The translations under genes were made by a program, and so were the position numbers. The notes under the pieces were generated by a model. It saw only the letters and a list, made by a program, of their open reading frames with translations. It was not told where the DNA came from and did not search any database. Shown one piece after another: positions 58,562 to 64,000 of a stretch of DNA of 64,000 bases; within the stretch, counting starts at the first letter, position 1, and the number at the start of each line of letters is the position of its first letter. This DNA is from Actinomycetota bacterium (lineage in GTDB: Bacteria > Actinomycetota > Actinomycetes > S36-B12 > CAIYMF01), in contig JAIUOK010000007.1 of the NCBI GenBank assembly GCA_020161245.1, forward strand, positions 47,237 to 111,236, written 5' to 3'.

Positions 58562-60094
58562 TCAGTCGGGCACCGCGGGGGTCCGCGACAGCGCGAGCCA
58601 CAGCTCGGCCCGTACGCCGGGGTCGTCGAGCGGCCGCCCGAGCAGCGACTCCGCGCGCCGCAGGCGGTGGCGCACGGTGTGCCGGTGCACGCCGAGGTCG
58701 GTCGCGGCGGCGTCGACCTGGCCGTGGCGGCCCAGCCAGGCGCGCAGGGTGGCGGCGAGGTCGGCCCGCTCCCCCGGCTCGTCCAGCGGCGCGAGGAAGG
58801 CCGCGGCCCAGGCGTCGGCGGCCGCCGGGTCGAGCAGCGCCTCGAGGCCGCCCCCGAGCTCGTCGTAGCGCCGGACGCCGTCCGCCCCTGCGGCGAGGGC
58901 GCGGCGCGCGCGGGCGAGCGACCGCCCGAGCGATGCGGGGTCGTCGGCAGAGGCGGTGTCGCCGATGCCGGCGGCGCGCAGCACGTCGTCGTCGGACATC
59001 GCGAGTCCAGGGGCGGCGGCGTCCAGCGACGCCGCCGGCACGACCGCCAGCACCGTCCCGGGGTCGTCGGCGAGCAGGCCCGACGCGGCGGCCGAGCCGG
59101 GCAGCACGTCGGCGATGCGCTCCTCGACGGCCGCGAGCGACGCCGGGGACGCGTCGGCGCCGCGGGCGACGACCACGCGCACGGGCGCGCCGCGCAGCGC
59201 CGCCCAGCCGAGCTGGTCGAGCGGGAGGGTGGCCACCTGGCCGTCGAGCATCAGCCTGAGCGCGGCCGCGCGCACGCCGCGCTCGGCGGCCGTCCGCCCC
59301 TCCGAGCGCGCGAGCGACAGCGACAGCAGCGAGACCGCGAGGTTGACCACTGCCTGCTCGCCCGGGGTGAACGGCCGCGCAGCTCCGACGGCGAGGAACC
59401 CGCGCGCGCGGCCACGGACGCCGAGCGGCTGCAGCACGACGTACTCGTCGGCGCCGGATACGACGGCGGAGGCGAGCAGGCCCTTGGGGCGCAGCCGCGC
59501 CACCTCCGCGCCGAGCTCGGCCGCGCGCGACGACGCCGACGCGGGATGCGCCTGCACGACGCCGCCCGAGGGGTCGAGCAGCAGGGCGAAGCCGCCCACA
59601 TGGCGCGCGAGCCGGGAGACGACGGCGGAGGGCCCGCCGTCGTCGGCCGTCAGCGCAGCGCGGATCAGGTCGCGCTGCGCGGCGAACCCGCGCGCCGCCT
59701 CGTCGTACTCCTCCGCGGCCAGCAGCCGCGAGACGGCCTTGGTGACGGCGATGAACGGGGTGGCCTCGGGCACGCGCACCAGCGGCAGGCCCGCCGCCTC
59801 GGCGGCGGCGACGAGGGCGGCCGGGACGTCGTCGTGGGAGAGCCCGACGCCGACGCCGAGCGCGGCGGCGTCGGCGTCGACGAGCCGCTGGACGTAGGCC
59901 TGGGCGGCGGCCGACCGAGACGACAGCCGCATGCCGGTGGTGAGGACGAGCTCGCCGCCCTCGAGGAAGGGTCCGGGGTCCTCGAGCTCGCTGACGGCGA
60001 CCCAGCGCACGGGCCGGTCGAGCCCCGGCTGGCCGGCCAGCAGCGCCAGGCCGAGATCGGGCAGGGCGACGATGTCGCGCAGGCGAGGCGGCAC
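58562..60094 (-). CDS. PucR-family transcriptional regulator of the GABA locus
   Basis: The 510-residue protein has an N-terminal PucR domain (MPPRLRDIVALPDLGLALLA, then ELVLTTGMRLSS and ALGVGVG), a GAF/CdaR-like middle region and a C-terminal PucR helix-turn-helix (AATDLGVHRHTVRHRLRRAE near residue 475). Such regulators control purine, GABA or amino-acid catabolism. Being divergent from gabT and beside an aldehyde dehydrogenase, it probably regulates both. The GTG at 60094 has GGAGG 5 nt upstream. The effector is unknown. Confidence 0.87.
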   Translation of the reverse strand: MPPRLRDIVALPDLGLALLAGQPGLDRPVRWVAVSELEDPGPFLEGGELVLTTGMRLSSRSAAAQAYVQRLVDADAAALGVGVGLSHDDVPAALVAAAEAAGLPLVRVPEATPFIAVTKAVSRLLAAEEYDEAARGFAAQRDLIRAALTADDGGPSAVVSRLARHVGGFALLLDPSGGVVQAHPASASSRAAELGAEVARLRPKGLLASAVVSGADEYVVLQPLGVRGRARGFLAVGAARPFTPGEQAVVNLAVSLLSLSLARSEGRTAAERGVRAAALRLMLDGQVATLPLDQLGWAALRGAPVRVVVARGADASPASLAAVEERIADVLPGSAAASGLLADDPGTVLAVVPAASLDAAAPGLAMSDDDVLRAAGIGDTASADDPASLGRSLARARRALAAGADGVRRYDELGGGLEALLDPAAADAWAAAFLAPLDEPGERADLAATLRAWLGRHGQVDAAATDLGVHRHTVRHRLRRAESLLGRPLDDPGVRAELWLALSRTPAVPD

Positions 60095-60125
60095 AGGACC
60101 CTCCGGATCGGTGCCGGGACGCCGG

Positions 60126-60172
60126 TGTCCAGGCTGGACAAGGATAGGGCCCAGGATCGCCGGGAAGTCCAG
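60126..60172. promoter_or_regulatory. Candidate operator between pucR and gabT
   Basis: TGTCCAG-G-CTGGACA at 60126-60140 is a perfect 7-bp inverted repeat with a 1-nt centre. A further half-site GTCCAG lies at 60167-60172, exactly 40 bp (about four helical turns) from the GTCCAG at 60127. The divergent promoter region makes it a good PucR binding candidate; not proven. Confidence 0.55.
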
Positions 60173-60194
60173 GCCGCGGCGGGGGCCCCGCCCC

Positions 60195-60200
60195 TACGCT
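60195..60200 (+). promoter_or_regulatory. Putative -10 element of gabT (leaderless)
   Basis: TACGCT is followed by 6 nt and then ATG 60207. Confidence 0.5.
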
Positions 60201-60206
60201 CGCCCC

Positions 60207-61553
60207 ATGACGACCTCCACCTCCCCCGCCGAGCTCCCCCAGGAGCGCCGCCTCGTCACCGCCGTCCCCGGCCCCAAGAGCCTGGAGATCCAGAGCCGCC
60301 GCACCGCCGCTGTCAGCGCCGGCGTGGGCGCCACCCTGCCGGTCTACGTCGAGGCCGCCGGCGGCGGCGTCATCGTCGACATCGACGGCAACTCGCTCAT
60401 CGACATGGGCTCGGGCATCGCCGTCACCAGCGTCGGCAACTCCGCGCCGAAGGTCGTCGCCGCGGTCCAGGAGCAGGTAGCGAAGTTCACCCACACCTGC
60501 TTCATGGTCACCAGCTACGAGGGCTACGTCGAGGTGTGCGAGGCGCTCAACCGCCTCACCCCCGGCGACCACGAGAAGCGCTCGGCGCTGTTCAACACCG
60601 GCGCCGAGGCGGTGGAGAACGCGGTGAAGATCGCCCGCGCCTACACCAAGCGCGACGCCGTCGTCGTCTTCGAGCACGGCTACCACGGCCGCACGAACCT
60701 GACCATGGGCATGACCGCGAAGAACATGCCCTACAAGCAGTCCTTCGGCCCGTTCGCGCCTGAGATCTACCGCGTGCCGCTGTCGTACCCGTACCACGAC
60801 GGCCTCACCGGCCCCGACGCCGCCAAGCGCGCGATCAGCCGCATCGACAAGGAGATCGGCGCCGACAACGTCGCGGCGATCGTCATCGAGCCGATCGCCG
60901 GCGAGGGCGGCTTCATCGTCCCGGCCGAGGGCTTCCTGCCCGCACTGGTGGAGTTCGCCAACGCCAACGGCATCGTGTTCGTGGCCGACGAGGTGCAGTC
61001 GGGCTTCTGCCGCACCGGCGCCTGGTTCGCCTCCGAGCACGAGGGGATCGTCCCCGACCTCATCACCACCGCGAAGGGCATCGCCGGCGGCCTCCCGCTC
61101 GCCGGTGTGACCGGCCGCGCCGAGATCATGGACGCCGTCCACGTCGGCGGCCTCGGTGGCACCTACGGCGGCAACCCCGTCGCGTGCGCCGCCGCGCTCG
61201 GCTCCATCGCCACCATGGAGGAGCTCGACCTCAACGCCGCCGCGCGCGAGATCGAGGCCGTCATGAAGCCGCGCCTGCAGACCATCGCCGACAAGACCGG
61301 TGTCATCGGCGACATCCGCGGCCGTGGCGCCATGATCGCCGTCGAGATCGTCAAGCCCGGCACCGACGAGCCGGACGCCGCCCTCACCGGCGCCGTCGCG
61401 AAGGCCTGCCACGCGCAGGGCGTCGTGGTCCTCACCGCGGGCACCTACGGCAACGTGCTGCGCTTCCTGCCGCCGCTGACGATGCCCTCGCACCTGCTCG
61501 ACGAGGCGCTCACCGTCATCGAGGAGCAGTTCCTCGCGCTGTCCGGCGCCTGA
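60207..61553 (+). CDS. gabT: 4-aminobutyrate aminotransferase
   Basis: A 448-residue class III PLP aminotransferase: VDIDGNSLIDMGSGIAVTSV, LFNTGAEAVENAVKIARAYT, VFEHGYHGRTNLTMGMTAKN, the PLP-interacting FVADEVQSGFCRTG and the PLP-binding Lys in TTAKGIAGGLPLAGVTGR. These match GabT closely. It moves the amino group of GABA to 2-oxoglutarate, giving succinate semialdehyde for the aldehyde dehydrogenase encoded nearby. It is divergent from pucR with a candidate operator between, and ends at a strong terminator hairpin. Confidence 0.92.
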   Translation: MTTSTSPAELPQERRLVTAVPGPKSLEIQSRRTAAVSAGVGATLPVYVEAAGGGVIVDIDGNSLIDMGSGIAVTSVGNSAPKVVAAVQEQVAKFTHTCFMVTSYEGYVEVCEALNRLTPGDHEKRSALFNTGAEAVENAVKIARAYTKRDAVVVFEHGYHGRTNLTMGMTAKNMPYKQSFGPFAPEIYRVPLSYPYHDGLTGPDAAKRAISRIDKEIGADNVAAIVIEPIAGEGGFIVPAEGFLPALVEFANANGIVFVADEVQSGFCRTGAWFASEHEGIVPDLITTAKGIAGGLPLAGVTGRAEIMDAVHVGGLGGTYGGNPVACAAALGSIATMEELDLNAAAREIEAVMKPRLQTIADKTGVIGDIRGRGAMIAVEIVKPGTDEPDAALTGAVAKACHAQGVVVLTAGTYGNVLRFLPPLTMPSHLLDEALTVIEEQFLALSGA

Positions 61554-61584
61554 TCCGGCGCCGCGCAGGCGGCACCCGCTCGGC

Positions 61585-61617
61585 ACAACGCCCCCGACCC
61601 TCGGTCGGGGGCGTTGT
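61585..61617 (+). terminator. gabT terminator
   Basis: ACAACGCCCCCGACC (61585-61599) pairs perfectly with 61603-61617 around a 3-nt loop: a 15-bp GC-rich stem 32 nt after the gabT stop, followed by CCTTGTCC. Confidence 0.8.
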
Positions 61618-61762
61618 CCTTGTCCGGACTCCGGCATCAGCCTCCGTCGTCCGCCCACTCCTTCGCCGGACGGGCGCCCGGCGGATGCGGCGCGGCGCGT
61701 GATGCTCGCCGCAGCCGATCGGGCATCCGCCGCGAGCCCCACGACGGATGGGACAGGTGAGC

Positions 61763-61785
61763 GCGCACCGCACGGGGCGGTGCGC
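61763..61785 (+). promoter_or_regulatory. Leader hairpin upstream of the fasciclin lipoprotein
   Basis: GCGCACCGC (61763-61771) and GCGGTGCGC (61777-61785) form a 9-bp perfect stem with a 5-nt loop, ending about 10 nt before the GGAGG Shine-Dalgarno. It could affect message stability or translation. No -10 is clear in 61618-61762 and no gene is seen in that gap. Confidence 0.45.
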
Positions 61786-61804
61786 ACGAGCCTGGAGGAC
61801 CGAC

Positions 61805-62383
61805 ATGCGCCGCACCCGTCTTGCGACCGCCGCCATCGCCGTCACGGCCGCCCTGACCCTGGCCGCCTGCGGCTCGTCGGACGAGTCGTCGACCGCGTCG
61901 ACCCCGACCCCCACCGCCACCAGCTCGTCGCCCGCGGCGACCGAGACCCCGGCCGAGGCCGGCACCATCGTCGAGGTGGCCTCGGCCAACCCCGACTTCA
62001 GCACCCTTGTCGCCGCCGTCGGCGCTGCGGGCCTCGCCGAGACGCTCTCGGGCCCCGGCCCCTTCACCGTCTTCGCGCCGACCAACGAGGCGTTCGCCGC
62101 GCTGCCCGCGGGCGTGCTCGACAAGCTGCTGCTGCCCGAGAACAAGGACGTCCTCACCCAGATCCTGACCTACCACGTCGTCGCGGCCGAGGTTCCCTCC
62201 AGCGCCGTCGAGGCGGGCAAGGTCAAGACCGTCGAGGGCACCGAGGCCACCATCACCACCGAGGGCGGCATCAAGATCGACGGCGCCACCGTTGTCACGC
62301 CCGACGTCGAGGCGTCCAACGGCGTCATCCACGTCATCGACGCGGTGATCGTCCCCGCCGGCGTCGACGTCTCGGCGCTGTAA
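61805..62383 (+). CDS. Fasciclin (FAS1)-domain lipoprotein
   Basis: The 192-residue protein has a basic start and hydrophobic signal (RRTRLATAAIAVTAALTLAA) ending in a lipobox at Cys22, a Ser/Thr/Pro-rich spacer (about 23-50), and one FAS1 domain: PFTVFAPTNEAFAALPAGV, TQILTYHVVAAEVPSS and GVIHVIDAVIVPAGV. It should be a membrane-anchored surface adhesion-type protein, similar in plan to mycobacterial MPT83. ATG 61805 has GGAGG 6 nt upstream. It is followed by a strong terminator. Confidence 0.9.
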   Translation: MRRTRLATAAIAVTAALTLAACGSSDESSTASTPTPTATSSSPAATETPAEAGTIVEVASANPDFSTLVAAVGAAGLAETLSGPGPFTVFAPTNEAFAALPAGVLDKLLLPENKDVLTQILTYHVVAAEVPSSAVEAGKVKTVEGTEATITTEGGIKIDGATVVTPDVEASNGVIHVIDAVIVPAGVDVSAL

Positions 62384-62428
62384 CCGCAGCGCCGGCCGCG
62401 CACGCGGCACGCACAGCCCCGGGAGGGC

Positions 62429-62464
62429 CGACGGCCCCCGCCTCGTCCGAGGCGGGGGCCGTCG
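62429..62464 (+). terminator. Strong terminator after the fasciclin gene
   Basis: CGACGGCCCCCGCCTC (62429-62444) pairs perfectly with 62449-62464 around a 4-nt loop, a 16-bp stem between the fasciclin gene and the convergent epimerase gene. It probably acts in both directions. Confidence 0.8.
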
Positions 62465-62483
62465 CGTCGCATCAGGCGGCGCA

Positions 62484-63500
62484 TCAGGCCGCGGTGCCAG
62501 CCTGCTTGGCGCTGATGGCGCCGGTCGCGGCGAGCCAGCGGACCGTGTCGCGGAAGGAGTCGTGGGCCGGGGTGCGCGATACACCGAGCTCGGCGAAGCG
62601 GCCCTCGTCGTCGAAGCGGTTGTCGCCCGCGAACAGCTCGACCCCGCCCCGCTGCAGCGCCGGGACCGATCTCGGCAGCGGCTTGACCGCCCACTCCGCC
62701 GGGGCGCTCATCGTGTAGACCAGCCGCGAGGGCATGCGCAGCACCGGCAGCCGGCGACCCGTCACCTCGCGCAGCACGTCGACGGCGTTGACATCGGACA
62801 GAGGGGGGAGCCACGCCGGGCGGTCGCCCAGCCCCTCAGCCAGCGACGCCAGCACCGCCGCGCAGTCGCGGACGTCGCAGTAGGCGGCCTTCTCGGAGGA
62901 GAACAGCGGCGGCGTGCCGCGCAGGATGTTGCGGATCGACAGGTTGGTCTCGCCGTCGGCAGGGTCGGTCGGGCCGATCACGGCTGCGGGCATCATGCGG
63001 ACGACCGGCGCGCCCTCCCGCTGGAGTCGCACCGCGACCTCGTCGCTGGCCCGCTTGCTGCGGGCGTACGCCCCCGTGAGGTCGCCCGGCGGCGCGTCGG
63101 CTGTGACCCTGGTGCCGGGGCGCCGGATGCAGAGGGACACGATGCTCGAGACGTGCACCAGCCGGCTCGCGCCTGCGGACGCGCCCGCCTCGAGCACAAC
63201 TCGGGTACCCCGCTCGTTCGTCGACAGCATCGTGGCGGCGTCGCGGGGATCGTAGGAGTACACGGCTGCGACGTGGACGACGGCTTGGCACTCCGACACC
63301 GCTTCCGCTACCGCGCCGGCGTCGGTCATGTCGCCGTCGGCGACCTCGACCGCAGACACGTCGAGCCCATGCATGCCCAGCGCGGCCGCCACCCGCTGCC
63401 GCGACCGGGCGAGCAGGCGCACCTCGTGGCCGCGCCCGAGCAGGGCCGCCGCGGTATGGGAGCCCACGAATCCCGTGCCGCCTGTCACCAGGACGCGCAT
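62484..63500 (-). CDS. NAD-dependent epimerase/dehydratase (atypical SDR)
   Basis: The 338-residue protein is an extended short-chain dehydrogenase. It opens RVLVTGGTGFVGSHTAAALL with the nucleotide-binding GxxGxxG, has VVHVAAVYSYDPRDAA, LVHVSSIVSL and the catalytic Tyr/Lys pattern in AYARSKRASDEVAV. The C-terminal half defines substrate binding and is not diagnostic. ATG 63500 has GAGGAGG about 5 nt upstream. The next gene is a paralogue with the same layout, so the two arose by tandem duplication. Substrate unknown. Confidence 0.85.
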   Translation of the reverse strand: MRVLVTGGTGFVGSHTAAALLGRGHEVRLLARSRQRVAAALGMHGLDVSAVEVADGDMTDAGAVAEAVSECQAVVHVAAVYSYDPRDAATMLSTNERGTRVVLEAGASAGASRLVHVSSIVSLCIRRPGTRVTADAPPGDLTGAYARSKRASDEVAVRLQREGAPVVRMMPAAVIGPTDPADGETNLSIRNILRGTPPLFSSEKAAYCDVRDCAAVLASLAEGLGDRPAWLPPLSDVNAVDVLREVTGRRLPVLRMPSRLVYTMSAPAEWAVKPLPRSVPALQRGGVELFAGDNRFDDEGRFAELGVSRTPAHDSFRDTVRWLAATGAISAKQAGTAA

Positions 63501-63586
63501 GGCAACCTCCTCGCTCTCCGAGCTCGGCACTGCAGGGCACTCTCCCGTGCGGGAACGCGCAGCGCCAGACCTTGTGGCGCCCCGGG

Positions 63587-64000
63587 TCAGGCAGCGAGGC
63601 CCGCCTGGGCGGCGGTCAGGTCGCCGCGCTGGACGAGCCACCGCAGGGTGTCGCGAACGCTGGTGCGCAGATCGGTCGGCACGACGCCCAGCGGCTCCGA
63701 CGAGCGCTCGTCGTCGACGACGTTGCCGGCGGCGAACGACTCGACCCCGGCGACCGGGAACGACGGGACCGAGCGGGGCAGCCGGGTGACCACGGCGTCC
63801 ACCGGCCGCAGCAGCGAGAACGCGAGCCCCGCACTCGTGCGCATCACGCGCAGCCGCCGGCCGGTGACCTCGGCGACCACCTGCGACGCGTCGGCCATGG
63901 TGATGGGCGGCATCCACGCGGGCCGGTCGTCGCCGCGGCCCTCGGCCAGCGCCACGAGCACCGCCGCGCAGTCGCGGACGTCGCAGTAGCCGAACGGCTC
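63587..64000 (-). CDS. NAD-dependent epimerase paralogue, partial (5' end outside window)
   Basis: Only the C-terminal 137 or so residues are present; the frame runs open to the right edge, beginning EPFGYCDVRDCAAVLVALAE, which matches the paralogue segment EKAAYCDVRDCAAVLASLAE. The rest (PAWMPPITMADASQVVAEVT and SVRDTLRWLVQRGDLTAAQA) also follows the paralogue. The Rossmann domain is beyond the window. It probably forms a pair with the gene at 62484, 86 bp away. Confidence 0.85.
   Translation of the reverse strand, partial: EPFGYCDVRDCAAVLVALAEGRGDDRPAWMPPITMADASQVVAEVTGRRLRVMRTSAGLAFSLLRPVDAVVTRLPRSVPSFPVAGVESFAAGNVVDDERSSEPLGVVPTDLRTSVRDTLRWLVQRGDLTAAQAGLAA

Overview
The window is very GC-rich, densely coded DNA from an actinobacterium. 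The evidence is the gene order (ftsK, rnj, dapA, thyX; pnp-rpsO-ribF; truB-nrnA-rbfA-DUF503-infB-rnpM-nusA-rimP; proS; ispG-rseP-dxr) and the lineage markers ThyX, ClgR, PucR, Tat lipoproteins and two F420-type enzymes. Many GTG starts and many apparently leaderless genes fit the same group. I cannot place it below phylum or class. I saw no rRNA, tRNA, CRISPR, prophage or transposase. Both ends cut genes: an Lhr helicase at the left and an NAD-dependent epimerase at the right.

Layout. 1-13.2 kb: the end of lhr, a VapBC toxin-antitoxin pair, an F420-type NADP reductase, nei, TetR and ClgR regulators, a GNAT, then rimO-pgsA-cinA, a RodZ-like membrane protein and ftsK. 13.4-17.3 kb: a membrane J-domain protein, rnj, dapA, thyX. 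17.4-24.1 kb: an accessory block (TetR/MFS efflux pair, a frameshifted FAD oxidoreductase, GNAT, DUF2461, AzlCD exporter, a PH-like membrane protein) lying between thyX and dapB. 24.2-29.4 kb: a large palindrome, dapB, an M16 peptidase, pnp, rpsO. 29.5-34.9 kb: membrane proteins, ribF, a SUKH-like protein, an LLM oxidoreductase. 34.9-42.8 kb: the translation-factor cluster truB-nrnA-rbfA-DUF503-infB-rnpM-nusA-rimP. 43.0-46.2 kb: two ferritin-like proteins, a YkgJ-type cysteine protein, TSUP and HAD. 46.2-50.6 kb: proS, MFS, DUF4081-GNAT and a small acidic protein. 50.6-55.3 kb: a GyrA-like protein with no catalytic tyrosine, then ispG-rseP-dxr. 55.3-61.6 kb: tandem GNATs, a VOC protein and a GABA-catabolism locus (aldehyde dehydrogenase, PucR regulator, gabT). 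61.8-64 kb: a fasciclin lipoprotein and two epimerase paralogues.

How the genes work together. Lysine and peptidoglycan precursor synthesis (dapA, dapB), isoprenoid synthesis (dxr, ispG), RNA decay (rnj, pnp, nrnA), ribosome maturation and translation (rimO, rimP, rbfA, infB, rpsO, proS) and division (ftsK) form the core. The accessory genes sit between conserved neighbours. About 20 genes start 6-7 nt after a -10-like hexamer and lack a Shine-Dalgarno sequence, which argues for widespread leaderless transcription and decides several start codons.

The most unusual items are: the stand-alone GyrA-core protein in which the catalytic Arg-Tyr pair reads Glu-Phe, divergent from a small acid-tailed protein; a 126-bp composite palindrome at 24181-24306; a vapBC operator with three half-sites at 11-bp spacing over the -10; and a one-base frameshift in the FAD oxidoreductase.
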